Source: Bacteroidales bacterium (lineage in GTDB: Bacteria; Bacteroidota; Bacteroidia; Bacteroidales; UBA7960). Taken from it: 22,139 nt of DNA. Within the stretch, counting starts at the first letter, position 1, and every line of letters starts with the position of its first letter. The notes under the pieces were generated by a model that made no database searches, had not been told where the DNA came from, and saw only the letters and a list, made by a program, of their open reading frames with translations. The stretch covers positions 1-22,139 of the forward strand of contig PWNO01000042.1 of the NCBI GenBank assembly GCA_003557765.1, given 5' to 3'. Positions 1 through 8,268 of the stretch are shown one piece after another. The position numbers and the translations under genes were made by a program.

Positions 1-1994
1 GGACAACCATTATCCCCGTACTGGTTATCCCCGTATCACTGATCGGCTCATTCTTCGTGATGTACCTGGCAGACTTCAGCATCAACGTGCTGACCCTCCT
101 GGCCATCGTGCTCGCCATCGGACTGGTGGTGGATGATGCCATCGTAATGATGGAAAACATATATGTAAAGATCGAGAAGGGCATGACCCCAATACAGGCT
201 GGCCTGGCGGGGTCGAAAGAGATATTCTTTGCCATCATTGCCACCACGATTACACTGGTGGCAGTATTCTTCCCCATCGTATTCCTGGAGGGGATGACCG
301 GCAGGTTGTTTAGGGAGTTTAGCATTGTGATCGCCGGGGCAGTACTGATCTCATCATTTGTTGCGCTCAGCTTTACCCCGATGGTCTCCACCAAGATCCT
401 GAAGCAGCGGCGTACTAAAGGGCGTTTTTATCAACGTACAGAAGGTTTTTTCAAAAGCATGAATGACTGGTATAGCAACGCCCTTGGCCGGCTGCTTGCG
501 CGGCGCTGGCTTGCACTGGTCATCCTGGCCGGTGCCGTCGGGATGGTGGTTTTGCTCTATTCCAACATCCCAGGTGAGATGGCGCCCCTCGAAGACAGGT
601 CCATGTTGACCATCAATGCCAGGGCGCCGGAAGGCACCACATATGAGTTTATTCGTGATTACATTGATGAAGTTACCGAGCTCGCCGAAAACCTGGTCCC
701 CGAGAGGGAGTCGATCACCTCTATGGTGTTCGGTGGCTGGTCCAACGTGCGTGTGGTGTTAAAGGACCCTGGTGACAGGCAGGCTTCGCAACAGGAGATC
801 GCGAATCGGCTGTCGGTTGCCTTGCGCGACAAAACACGGGCCGTGGCCTTCGTCAACCAACAATCCACTTTTGGCGGCAGACGCTCCGGACGGCCCGTGC
901 AATACGTGCTGCAAGCCCAGGACATCGAACGCCTGCGCGAAGTGCTCCCGGCATTCATGGAAAAGGCCAACGACAACCCCATCCTGCAGATGGCCGACGT
1001 CAACCTGCGCTTCAACCTGCCCGAAATGCAGATCCACATCGATCGCGACAAGGCCAACGCGCTTGGAGTGTCCACGCAAAATATCGGGCAAACCCTGCAG
1101 CTCGCGCTCAGCGGACAACGTTTTGGCTACTTCTTCATGCACGGGAAGCAATACCAGGTGCTTGGTGAAATGCGGCGCGAGGACAGGAACACACCCCTGG
1201 ACCTCCGGTCCTTGTACGTGAGAAGCAACAACGGAAGCATGGTGCAGCTCGATAACCTGGTTACGCTGCAGGAACGTACAGCGCCACCGCAATTGTTCCG
1301 TTACAACCGCTTTGTCTCAGCCACGGTGTCAGCAAACCTCGCTCCCGGCTATACGATCAGCGAAGGTATTGCAGAGATGGACAAGATCGCCGATGAAGTC
1401 CTGGATGATACGTTCAGGACGGCATTGGCAGGAGACTCCAAGGATTACCAGGAAAGTTCATCCAGCCTGGTCTATGCCTTCGTGCTGGCCATCGTGTTGA
1501 TTTTCCTGGTGCTCTCTGCGCAGTTTGAGAGTTTCAAGGATCCTTTCATTGTGATGATGACCGTGCCGCTTGCCATCACAGGCGCCCTGGTGTTTATGTG
1601 GTATTTCGGTATCACCATGAACATATTCAGCCAGATCGGGATCATCATGCTGATCGGCCTGGTGTCGAAAAACGGCATCCTGTTGGTTGAATTTGCCAAC
1701 CAGCGCAAACAGGCTGGCATGCAAAAGTTGGAAGCCATTAAATATGCTGCGGCAGCGCGCTTTCGTCCCATCCTGATGACGAGCCTGTCGACCATCCTTG
1801 GCGTGATGCCACTTACCCTCGGTCTGGGCGAAGGCGCTGAAGGACGGATGGCTATGGGTGTGGCAGTTATCGGTGGCTTAATCCTTTCTACCTTCCTGAC
1901 ACTCTTTGTGGTGCCGGCAGTGTATACCTACATTTCTACAGATACGAAAAACATAATACATGACGATGAAGATGAGTTTAAGGATTACGTGTAA
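1..1994 (+). CDS. RND (AcrB/HAE1-type) multidrug efflux permease, C-terminal part
   Basis: Proton-driven inner-membrane pump subunit of a tripartite efflux system. The reading frame is open from the left window edge (frame of position 3), so this is a 3' fragment of about 664 residues. The family is usually about 1030-1050 residues, so roughly the first 360 are missing. Visible family marks are the TM4 segment GLVVDDAIV, whose two Asp (132-137) match the proton-relay pair of AcrB; a central periplasmic porter/docking region; and a C-terminal block of membrane helices with GLVSKNGILLVEF, whose Lys (1668-1670) matches the AcrB relay lysine. The relay residues therefore look intact. The stop lies inside the start of the TolC-like gene, so the two are translated together, and a periplasmic adaptor gene probably lies upstream outside the window. 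The HAE1 (organic substrate) class is favoured over heavy-metal CusA types by the DD motif. Substrate is unknown. Confidence 0.95.
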   Translation, partial: TTIIPVLVIPVSLIGSFFVMYLADFSINVLTLLAIVLAIGLVVDDAIVMMENIYVKIEKGMTPIQAGLAGSKEIFFAIIATTITLVAVFFPIVFLEGMTGRLFREFSIVIAGAVLISSFVALSFTPMVSTKILKQRRTKGRFYQRTEGFFKSMNDWYSNALGRLLARRWLALVILAGAVGMVVLLYSNIPGEMAPLEDRSMLTINARAPEGTTYEFIRDYIDEVTELAENLVPERESITSMVFGGWSNVRVVLKDPGDRQASQQEIANRLSVALRDKTRAVAFVNQQSTFGGRRSGRPVQYVLQAQDIERLREVLPAFMEKANDNPILQMADVNLRFNLPEMQIHIDRDKANALGVSTQNIGQTLQLALSGQRFGYFFMHGKQYQVLGEMRREDRNTPLDLRSLYVRSNNGSMVQLDNLVTLQERTAPPQLFRYNRFVSATVSANLAPGYTISEGIAEMDKIADEVLDDTFRTALAGDSKDYQESSSSLVYAFVLAIVLIFLVLSAQFESFKDPFIVMMTVPLAITGALVFMWYFGITMNIFSQIGIIMLIGLVSKNGILLVEFANQRKQAGMQKLEAIKYAAAARFRPILMTSLSTILGVMPLTLGLGEGAEGRMAMGVAVIGGLILSTFLTLFVVPAVYTYISTDTKNIIHDDEDEFKDYV

Positions 1995-3291
1995 CATCTT
2001 CCTGGTTTTGCTTGCGGCCGGCATGCAGGCGCAGCCTCAGCAGATGACCCTGCAGGACGTGATTGCTACCGGGCTGGAAAACAACTACTCCATCCGCATC
2101 GCACGTAAGCAGGAACAGGTCAGCATCAACAACTTTACGAGGGGTAATGCGGGTTTTCTGCCATCCCTCGACGTGCGTGGCGGCCATAGTGGCACTTATC
2201 GCACGACTGACCGCACAGATTTCGATGGAGAGGAAAGCTCCCTGCGTAACATTCACAATACCGTGACGAATGCCGAGGTCGGCCTGGGTTGGACCCTCTT
2301 CGACGGTTTCCGCGTGCAGACCACCTATGACAAGCTAGGGGCTCTGAAGCAAATGGGCGAATTGAACACACGCCTGTCGATAGAGAACCTTGTGGCCAAC
2401 ATTACGGCAGAATATTTTAACCTGATTCAGCAACAGCGGTTGCTTAACAACCTGAAATTCGCTGTGGAACTTTCAAGGGAAAGGATGCGCATTGATGAGG
2501 AAAGGTTTTTGCTGGGCTCCGGGTCCAAGCTGCAACTCTTGCAGGCAGAAGTGTTTCTTAATGCTGACAGTTCCCGAATGACCCGCCAGGAAGAAGTGGT
2601 CAGGGCATCGCGCATCAAGCTCAACGAAATGATGGCAAAGGATAACCTCCGGTTTAACCTGCAGCCTTCAGATACTATTATTCCCTTAAATGACATCTTG
2701 ATATACGAAACCCTGGAAGCCTCTGCCATTGATAACAATATTCACATGCAGATGGCCAGGCAAGACATTGACCTCTCAGCATATGACAAAAGAATTGCCC
2801 GCTCTGCCGCATATCCTTATGTGCATCTGAGTTCAGCCTGGTCGGCTTCACATAACACCTTCCAGTCGGGAACATTCAGTGAGCAGCAAACCTATGGAAT
2901 GAACTATGGCATCACTGTGGGCATCAATATTTTTGACGGGTTTAATCAGCGCCGTCGTATGGATAATGCCACCATCGCACTGGATAACAGCAGGCTCCGG
3001 CTTGAAGATACCGAAAACAGCTTGATGGCAGATCTGATTGCCACTTATGACGTGTATCTGAATAACTTGCGGTTGGTGGAGATGGAATCGCAAAACTTGA
3101 GTGTTGCCTACGAAACACTCGAGATTGCACTGGAAAGATACCGGCTGGGCGAGCTTTCAGGGATTGAACTGCGTGAAGTACAAAAAAACCTGCTGGAGGC
3201 CGAAGAGCGACTGGTGTCGATCCAATATCAGACCAAACTTGCCGAGATCTCCCTGAAACATATTTCAGGAAGGATTATGGAATACCTCTAA
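1960..3291 (+). CDS. TolC-family outer membrane efflux protein
   Basis: Outer-membrane channel that completes the tripartite pump with the RND permease. It is 443 residues, normal for the family. An N-terminal signal peptide is visible (positively charged start, then IFLVLLAAGMQAQ, likely cleaved near residue 24). The TolC-type opening MTLQDVIATGLENNYSI follows, then two repeats of long alpha-helical hairpins separated by beta-strand segments ending in FDGF (residues ~110 and ~325), the usual internal duplication. Three in-frame ATGs (1960, 1966, 1972) all lie within the last 35 bp of the RND gene. The longest is used here, but 1966 or 1972 would leave an equally good signal peptide. The overlap implies translational coupling. 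The final helix region (LRLVEMESQNLSVAYETLEIA) is typical. No terminator is obvious directly after the stop. Confidence 0.93.
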   Translation: MTMKMSLRITCNIFLVLLAAGMQAQPQQMTLQDVIATGLENNYSIRIARKQEQVSINNFTRGNAGFLPSLDVRGGHSGTYRTTDRTDFDGEESSLRNIHNTVTNAEVGLGWTLFDGFRVQTTYDKLGALKQMGELNTRLSIENLVANITAEYFNLIQQQRLLNNLKFAVELSRERMRIDEERFLLGSGSKLQLLQAEVFLNADSSRMTRQEEVVRASRIKLNEMMAKDNLRFNLQPSDTIIPLNDILIYETLEASAIDNNIHMQMARQDIDLSAYDKRIARSAAYPYVHLSSAWSASHNTFQSGTFSEQQTYGMNYGITVGINIFDGFNQRRRMDNATIALDNSRLRLEDTENSLMADLIATYDVYLNNLRLVEMESQNLSVAYETLEIALERYRLGELSGIELREVQKNLLEAEERLVSIQYQTKLAEISLKHISGRIMEYL

Positions 3292-3552
3292 AAGGGTTAT
3301 TAGGGTTCAGCGTTTTGAGGTTGTCTGCGTTGGCAAAATTTGCGTAAAACCACAACACATCACATACCCGGATAGCAAAGGGAATTGCTGCCAATCCCTT
3401 AGGGCCAAAGCTCTTCCTGCCAGTTTCGGATCACTTGCCAGTTCTTGTTCGTCATGTAACAATGCTTATTTGTCCAGTTCCGTTCAATGGCTCTCCTGTC
3501 TGCCAAACTGAGTGGCTGAGATTATTTTCTTCAGAGACCTTCCACGTGCCGG
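3292..3552. other. Convergent spacer with a weak hairpin, no clear gene
   Basis: Spacer between the ends of the TolC-like gene and cysS. An imperfect inverted repeat at 3378-3400 (AAGGGAaTTG, loop CTGC, CAATCCCTT, one bulged base) could fold but has no T-tract, so it is a weak terminator candidate. On the minus strand a short Trp-rich open stretch runs from about 3520 to the stop at 3401-3399. Its only ATG (3455) would give an 18-residue peptide, so it is not called a gene. Confidence 0.4.
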
Positions 3553-5034
3553 CTACTTGTCCGCGTACTCCCAGGTGACGCCATCCTTTCCATCCTTGAT
3601 CGCAATGTTGATCTCTTTCAGTCGGTTCCTCATCTTGTCGGCAGTCTCCCAGTCTTTGTTCTTGCGTGCTTCCTGTCGCAACTCGATGATGAGGTTCATC
3701 AAACCATTGATGGTATTGTGGCCTTTGTTTCCATCCTGCGCAAAATTGTCGCGCAGACCAAAGATTTCCTCCAAAAAGGTGGTGAAAACCTCTTGAAGCG
3801 CCTGCAAGTCTTCCTGGTTAAGCTTTACCTTCCCGTCTTTGGCAGCATTGATGGTTTTCACTGTGTCAAAAAGGTGCGCAATGGCCACCGGGCTGTTGAA
3901 GTCGTCGAGGAGGGCGGTGTGGCATTTTTTAGCCAGATCTCCGGGGTCGGTGTCCGATGTATTCGCAGGCTGCAGTTGCTTCAGGGTGTCGTGAGCCTGC
4001 AACAGGCGTTTCAGCCCTTTTTCCGCCGCGTCAAGCGCCTCATTACTGAAGTCAAGCGTGCTGCGGTAATGGGCCTGCAAGATGAAAAACCGGATGGTCA
4101 TGGGGTCATAAGCCCTGTCGAGCGACTGGTGGGTGCCAGCGAAAAACTCCCTTAGGGTGATGAAGTTGCCCAGAGATTTACCCATCTTCTGACCATTGAT
4201 GGTGATCATGTTGTTATGCATCCAGTAACGGACTGCCTCCTTGCCATATGCGGCATTCGACTGGGCGATCTCGCATTCGTGGTGCGGGAAAAGCAAATCC
4301 ATGCCACCTCCGTGGATGTCAAATTGATCACCCAGGTATTTGGCGCTCATGGCCGAGCACTCCAGGTGCCAGCCGGGAAACCCTTCACCCCATGGCGAGG
4401 GCCAGCGCATGATGTGTTGCGGTGAAGCTTTTTTCCATAAGGCAAAATCGGCCGGATGCCGTTTCTCCCCCTGCCCGTCCAGCTCCCTGCTTCCTGCCTG
4501 CATGTCTTCCACGGCACGACCACTAAGCTTGCCATAATGATATGTTTCATTGTATTTCTGTACGTCGAAATACACGGAACCATTCACTTCGTAAGCCAGT
4601 CCCGCATCAAGGATGGTCCTGACCAGTTCTATCTGCTCGATAATGTGCCCGGAAGCACGGGGTTCAATGCTGGGCTTAAGCACATTCAGTTGATCCATGT
4701 CTTCATGATAACGGGCTGTGTAATACTGGACCACTTCCATGGGTTCAAGCTGCTCCAGGCGCGCCTTTTTGGCGATCTTGTCTTCGCCCTCATCCGCATC
4801 GTTTTCCAAATGTCCTACATCGGTGATGTTGCGGACATACCTGACCTTATATCCTAAAAGCTTCAGGTATCGGAAAACCAGGTCAAACGTGACCGCAGGC
4901 CTGGCATGACCCAGGTGGGCGTCGCCATATACTGTAGGGCCACACACGTAAAGCCCGGTAAAAGGCGGATTAAGGGGCTCAAAAAGCTCTTTTTTCCGCG
5001 AAAGCGTGTTGTGAATGTAAAGCGATGCGTTCAT
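3553..5034 (-). CDS. cysS: Cysteinyl-tRNA synthetase
   Basis: Class I aminoacyl-tRNA synthetase that charges tRNA-Cys in the cytoplasm. It is 493 residues from the chosen start. Motifs are the N-terminal [16 protein letters not shown], with the HIGH-type signature HLGH at residues 40-43 and Cys31 as the first zinc ligand; [10 protein letters not shown] and [10 protein letters not shown], carrying the other zinc ligands; and KMGKSLGNF as the KMSKS loop, with Gly replacing the first Ser. A DALR-like helical C-terminus follows. The frame extends 18 codons further upstream to 5088, but that extension ([13 protein letters not shown]) is only translated octamer repeat. The real start is the ATG at 5034, where family homology begins ([16 protein letters not shown]). 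It lies downstream of the patatin-like gene in the same direction but has its own -7 element at 5094-5101. There is no Shine-Dalgarno. Confidence 0.97.
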   Translation of the reverse strand: MNASLYIHNTLSRKKELFEPLNPPFTGLYVCGPTVYGDAHLGHARPAVTFDLVFRYLKLLGYKVRYVRNITDVGHLENDADEGEDKIAKKARLEQLEPMEVVQYYTARYHEDMDQLNVLKPSIEPRASGHIIEQIELVRTILDAGLAYEVNGSVYFDVQKYNETYHYGKLSGRAVEDMQAGSRELDGQGEKRHPADFALWKKASPQHIMRWPSPWGEGFPGWHLECSAMSAKYLGDQFDIHGGGMDLLFPHHECEIAQSNAAYGKEAVRYWMHNNMITINGQKMGKSLGNFITLREFFAGTHQSLDRAYDPMTIRFFILQAHYRSTLDFSNEALDAAEKGLKRLLQAHDTLKQLQPANTSDTDPGDLAKKCHTALLDDFNSPVAIAHLFDTVKTINAAKDGKVKLNQEDLQALQEVFTTFLEEIFGLRDNFAQDGNKGHNTINGLMNLIIELRQEARKNKDWETADKMRNRLKEINIAIKDGKDGVTWEYADK

Positions 5035-5046
5035 GATTTCAAGTTC

Positions 5047-5094
5047 AAAAGGACAAAAGGACAAAAGGACAAAAGGACAAAAAGACAAAAGGGC
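5047..5094 (-). repeat. Octamer array A, 6 units of AAAAGGAC type, before cysS
   Basis: Six 8-bp units read on the + strand: aaaaggac four times without error (5047-5078), then aaaaagac and aaaagggc. On the cysS coding strand this is repeated GTCCTTTT, starting 12 nt before the ATG. It lies between the predicted -7 element and the start codon, so it should be transcribed as a pyrimidine-rich leader. Of the five arrays it is the most uniform, and the only one lacking the CGGGCTTG-like cap. Confidence 0.9.
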
Positions 5095-5101
5095 AAAGGT
5101 A
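5094..5101 (-). promoter_or_regulatory. Predicted Bacteroidetes -7 element for cysS (TACCTTTG)
   Basis: On the minus strand this reads TACCTTTG, an exact match to the Bacteroidetes TAnnTTTG -7 consensus, followed by GCCC. No convincing TTTG or TTG was found 19-20 nt upstream. Transcription would start around 5087 and give a leader of about 50 nt made mostly of octamer repeat. Confidence 0.55.
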
Positions 5102-5149
5102 AAAAAACGTGGCCATTTGGAGGTTATGCAGGTCGGGGGCTCCGGGGAG

Positions 5150-5902
5150 CTATTGCTTCAACACTTCAAGTGCCTTCTTGTATCCGGCCTCAAACACGGC
5201 TTCGGCACTTTTGAGATCCAGGATGCCGTACTTTTGGACTTCCTCGGGCTCAATATACATGTGGCATTGATCTCTCCGGATTTCAGCATGGTTCCGCATG
5301 GACAGGTGGAAGGAGCGAATGGCTATGGTGCTCAGCTTTTTGATGTTGTAAGCTTCACCAACCGGGTTGACGTTGATGCCAATGATCTTCTCACAGATGT
5401 CAGTAAGGGGTTCTATGGGGAAGTTGTTCACGATGCCACCGTCGAGGTATTGATGTCCGTCGATTTCAACCGGCGGGAAGACCACCGGGATGGACGAGGA
5501 GGCCTTGATCGCCTGCACAAGGTCGCCTTTCTCAAAGCGGGTGTATTCTACGGTATTGATGTTGACCGCATGCACAAAGAGCGGTATTTGAAGATCCTCA
5601 AAGCGTTTGGCTTTCAGGGTGTTTCTCATCGTGCGTTCAAAGCCGGTCATTTTAAGCAGGCCTTTTTTTGGAAAAATAATGTTAACAAAAGCCAGCAGCT
5701 TTTTGCTGATCAGGGTGTCCATGATTTTATCGGGCTCCTGGCCGTCTGCATAAAAAGCCCCGATGATACTGCCTGCACTGACTCCAGAAATAATATCCGG
5801 TTTAATCCCATTTTCTTCCAGGGCCTTAATGGCCCCAAGGTGTGCGAATCCGCGGGTGCCGCCGCCACTGAGCACCAGACCGTATTTGTGTTTTTTAGCC
5901 AT
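5150..5902 (-). CDS. Patatin-like phospholipase family protein (RssA-type)
   Basis: Predicted serine acyl hydrolase with a Ser-Asp dyad. It is 250 residues, the size of stand-alone bacterial patatins. The oxyanion-hole motif SGGGTRG is at residues 12-18, the nucleophile elbow G-V-S-A-G at 40-44 (Ser42), and the catalytic Asp in DGG at 154-156, so all active-site parts are present. There is no signal peptide or membrane helix, so it is probably cytoplasmic, acting on membrane lipid or lysophospholipid; the substrate is not known. The ATG at 5902 is preceded by an octamer array and no Shine-Dalgarno. cysS follows 115 bp downstream on the same strand, and the gene on the other side is divergent. 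Confidence 0.92.
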   Translation of the reverse strand: MAKKHKYGLVLSGGGTRGFAHLGAIKALEENGIKPDIISGVSAGSIIGAFYADGQEPDKIMDTLISKKLLAFVNIIFPKKGLLKMTGFERTMRNTLKAKRFEDLQIPLFVHAVNINTVEYTRFEKGDLVQAIKASSSIPVVFPPVEIDGHQYLDGGIVNNFPIEPLTDICEKIIGINVNPVGEAYNIKKLSTIAIRSFHLSMRNHAEIRRDQCHMYIEPEEVQKYGILDLKSAEAVFEAGYKKALEVLKQ

Positions 5903-5919
5903 GACTATTAAAAATGTTT

Positions 5920-5951
5920 AAAAGGATAAAAGGATAAAAATTCCGGGCTTG
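5920..5951 (-). repeat. Octamer array B (3 units plus cap) before the patatin-like gene
   Basis: Units on the + strand are aaaaggat, aaaaggat and aaaaattc (5920-5943), followed at once by the cap cgggcttg (5944-5951). The array begins 17 nt from the patatin start codon and is the shortest of the five. The last three bases of the cap (TTG) are also the best -33 candidate for the divergent gene at 5996. Confidence 0.75.
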
Positions 5952-5979
5952 ATAATATTTTGGAAAGTTAGTATATTTG
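5949..5979 (+). promoter_or_regulatory. Predicted promoter for the gene at 5996 (TTG, 20 nt, TATATTTG)
   Basis: TATATTTG at 5972-5979 matches the TAnnTTTG -7 consensus exactly, and TTG at 5949-5951 sits 20 nt upstream as a -33 element. The start codon follows 16 nt after the -7 box, leaving a very short leader. Confidence 0.6.
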
Positions 5980-5995
5980 CTTAAATAAAACAAGG

Positions 5996-6664
5996 ATGAT
6001 GGACCCAAGAAGAACCATTGTGATTTACCTGTTGCTTGCCTTTTTCTTTGGCAGCTTTACGGTTGGGGCGCAGGATGCTTCCCGGTCAGATCTTTTTGGC
6101 AATGAAAAAGAATTCCGCCCGGCTTATGACCTGTCCTTCACTGCCGGCACCAGTTTCTCTTCTTTTTCAGGTGCCGGAGGGATGTTTACACAACGCATCG
6201 CGCCCAGGTTAAACCTTGATCTCGGCAAAGACTTTCATATGGAAATCGGTACTGTTTTTTCCAGCAGCCGGATCAGTGGCATGCCTTTAGCCATAGCACC
6301 GGCAGCGGGAGTAAATCAGTCAGGGGCCATGTTTCAGCAAGCTGATGCGCACTTGTTTTCTTCCACAATATATGCCATTGGCACTTATCAGCTAAACCCA
6401 AGACTCAGCATACACGGAGCGACCTGGGTTGAGCGAAACAACCTCGACATGCGGGACATGCCCGTTATGAACCCTTACGCTGTCAGGCAAAACCCCAAAG
6501 GCATGATGCTGGGATTCGACTATCAGGTTACCGAGAACTTTCGCTTTGGTGCAGAGGTTAATGTGTCTGCCGGTCATAATCCCTATGCCCCCATGCACTT
6601 TCAGCAATCACCCTTTGGCGGCTTCCACCACCCTTCTCCATTCCATCGGCCGGCACACTGGTAA
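5996..6664 (+). CDS. Secreted, probably outer-membrane beta-barrel-like protein with His/Pro-rich tail
   Basis: I do not recognise a named family. It is 222 residues with a clear signal peptide (MMDPRRT then IVIYLLLAFFFGSFTVGAQ, likely cleaved after about residue 25). The body alternates polar and hydrophobic residues in strand-like stretches (YDLSFTAGTSF, LNLDLGKDFHMEIGTVF, TIYAIGTYQLNPRLSIHG, FRFGAEVNVSAG), as in small outer-membrane barrels or porin-like Bacteroidetes proteins. The last ~25 residues switch to a segment rich in His, Pro and Phe (HFQQSPFGGFHHPSP, five His), which could bind metal or be disordered. Two ATGs (5996, 5999) are in frame; the first is used. It is divergent from the patatin-like gene, has its own promoter, and ends before a strong two-way terminator. 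Confidence 0.75.
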   Translation: MMDPRRTIVIYLLLAFFFGSFTVGAQDASRSDLFGNEKEFRPAYDLSFTAGTSFSSFSGAGGMFTQRIAPRLNLDLGKDFHMEIGTVFSSSRISGMPLAIAPAAGVNQSGAMFQQADAHLFSSTIYAIGTYQLNPRLSIHGATWVERNNLDMRDMPVMNPYAVRQNPKGMMLGFDYQVTENFRFGAEVNVSAGHNPYAPMHFQQSPFGGFHHPSPFHRPAHW

Positions 6665-6785
6665 AAATATTTTTGCTTTAAAGTGTTTTTTTTAATATCT
6701 TGTGAATCCTGTTATAACCGATTCCGGGATCCATAGGTTTTTGCTGTTTTTGTTCATCGGTTAATGTTGTTTTTGTTGACAGAAA

Positions 6786-6822
6786 GTAAAAGGAGGCGTT
6801 CAATCTGAACACCTCCTTTTAC
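6786..6822. terminator. Bidirectional intrinsic terminator
   Basis: Near-perfect inverted repeat: 17-bp arms (6786-6802 and 6806-6822), 3-nt loop, one mismatch (c6797 against a6811). The stem core GGAGG/CCTCC is flanked by A-tracts on one side and T-tracts on the other, so it can stop transcripts from both convergent genes, 5996-6664 and 6855-7919. Confidence 0.85.
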
Positions 6823-6854
6823 CATTTTATATGCTCTTATGCTCTTAACGCGAC

Positions 6855-7919
6855 TTACCGCATCTGTTGTTTGAAATTGGTGAGGCCCTCTTGCCTGGCA
6901 ATGCGGACTACCTCGTTGTATTCAGATCGGGTGATTCTGCGGGATATCTCCGGAAAGTCATGTGCCTTGAACATTGGCGTGTATTGAGACATGATGTTGA
7001 TATAGGTTTCCTTGGGCAGGTTGCTGGCCACCCATTTGATCACCTTATCGCTTCTGATCACATTTTCGGGCATGACGAGGTGTCTGATCATCAGTCCTTT
7101 GTTGATAAGTCCGGTGTCCGGGTCAGGATGAGCCACACCCACCTGCCGGTGCATCTCCAGGAGAGCTTTTTTGGTGAGTTCCGGATAGCTTTTGGCACCA
7201 GGAGAATATTTGTCAGCCGCTTCTGCATCGGCATACTTGAAGTCGCTCAGGTACACATCCACTATGCCGTCAAGGAAGGCAAGAATATCTGTCTTTTCCC
7301 ATCCGCTTGTATTGTAAACGAGTGGTATGTGCAAGCCTTCAGGAACAGCCCGGTCGAGCGCCATCAGGATATGTGGAATGTAATGTGTAGGCGTAACGAC
7401 GTTGATGTTATGGCAGCCATGATTTTGCAATGTAAGCATCATGTTGGCCAGTTGCAGGATGTTATACTTCTGGCCATGTCCCAATTGGCTGATATCATAG
7501 TTGATGCAAAACACACATAACAGTGAACAATTGGTAAAGAAAACCGTCCCTGAGCCATTGCGTCCGACCAATTCTTCTTCTTCCCCGAAATGGGCACTGA
7601 TGGATGACACCTCCAGGTCGCCATTGGCATTGCAGTCGCCCCGCTGTCCGCTCAGCCTGTCCGTTTCACAATCCCGCGGACAAAGTGTACAGCGGCGCAT
7701 CTTTTCAAAAAGGATCTCGCTCCGCACTTTCAGCTCACCGCTTTCATGCATGTCAATATAACCTGGCCTGTAGCTTGATTTTTTCATTGCTGACCGATGG
7801 TGGTTTGCGCCTTCAAGGCTGGTTGGAAAAACGCCCGTGATGAGCATTTTGCTAGCCATCCAGGCCGCAGGAAGGGCAACCATGTTGTGTAAAAATCGCC
7901 TTCTGTTTTGTTTATGCAT
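6855..7919 (-). CDS. Radical SAM protein, PflA/PflX-like, with Tat signal peptide
   Basis: Predicted radical S-adenosylmethionine enzyme of 354 residues. The radical SAM cluster motif CxxxCxxC is at Cys131, Cys135 and Cys138 (NCSLLCVFC). A second Cys group precedes it (Cys77, 80, 84, 96: CTLCPRDC then GDC), as in the pyruvate-formate-lyase-activase-like COG1313/PflX group. The rest fits a partial TIM barrel (NVVTPTHYIPHIL, VYLSDFKY). The N-terminus carries a twin-arginine motif, NRRRFLHN, followed by a hydrophobic stretch to about residue 31, so export or tethering outside the cytoplasm is predicted. That is odd for an enzyme needing SAM and a 4Fe-4S cluster, although Tat does export folded cofactor proteins. 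The substrate is unknown, and no pyruvate formate-lyase gene is nearby. It is a lone gene, with no clear promoter match upstream. Confidence 0.88.
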   Translation of the reverse strand: MHKQNRRRFLHNMVALPAAWMASKMLITGVFPTSLEGANHHRSAMKKSSYRPGYIDMHESGELKVRSEILFEKMRRCTLCPRDCETDRLSGQRGDCNANGDLEVSSISAHFGEEEELVGRNGSGTVFFTNCSLLCVFCINYDISQLGHGQKYNILQLANMMLTLQNHGCHNINVVTPTHYIPHILMALDRAVPEGLHIPLVYNTSGWEKTDILAFLDGIVDVYLSDFKYADAEAADKYSPGAKSYPELTKKALLEMHRQVGVAHPDPDTGLINKGLMIRHLVMPENVIRSDKVIKWVASNLPKETYINIMSQYTPMFKAHDFPEISRRITRSEYNEVVRIARQEGLTNFKQQMR

Positions 7920-8268
7920 GTCTTTACCCTTTAAATGCGTTATTTACCCCAAAGAGTGCATTGTTCTGGTTTATCCTGCAATCAATCTGACGGAACAATT
8001 TCATTGCTTTTTAGATGTACTTTTACTTCAGGCCATCTGCTTCTTTGCGAAGGCCTTGACATAGCTTGATACTATAGCTGCGGTTTTCGACGCCTCGCAT
8101 ATGGACTGAATTAAAAGCATGCATAATGCATTTCAGATCACACCCATAAAGGTAATAAAATTGCGCATAAAAGGCAAAAAGAGGCTTGCCGGATAAACAA
8201 AATTGTTGCAAAAAACGTAATATATATATAATTTTAGGCTTTAAATTAAACTAAAGGAGATTATACAT
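7920..8268. other. Divergent spacer, regulatory only
   Basis: This 349-bp AT-rich spacer lies between the radical SAM gene and the flavoprotein gene. Open frames here have no protein-like character. An inverted repeat ATTGTTC (7960-7966) / GAACAAT (7993-7999) with a 26-nt gap lies 40-80 bp before the radical SAM start and could be an operator half-site pair. The right end holds the flavoprotein promoter and ribosome binding site. Nothing else is seen. Confidence 0.4.
8206..8259 (+). promoter_or_regulatory. Predicted promoter and strong Shine-Dalgarno of the flavoprotein gene
   Basis: TTG at 8206-8208, a 20-nt spacer with an alternating TA run, and TAATTTTA at 8229-8236 (one base off TAnnTTTG) form a plausible promoter. 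The leader carries AAGGAG at 8254-8259, nine bases before the ATG at 8269. It is the only clear Shine-Dalgarno in front of any gene start in this window and supports this start. Confidence 0.55.

Noticed and set aside
759..1292. Long antisense and shifted frames inside the RND gene
   Set aside because: They lie wholly within a gene with clear family motifs and have the biased composition of shadow frames.
5047..5094. CRISPR array or iteron origin as an explanation of the octamers
   Set aside because: Units are 8 bp with no spacers, no cas or replication genes are present, and the arrays are dispersed at five sites.
5033..5911. 292-codon plus-strand frame covering the patatin-like gene
   Set aside because: It is the antisense shadow of a gene with an intact GGGTRG, GVSAG and DGG set, and its start lies in array A.
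8023..8211. 62-codon minus-strand frame in the spacer before the flavoprotein gene
   Set aside because: Short, with no recognisable family or ribosome site, and overlapping the promoter region.
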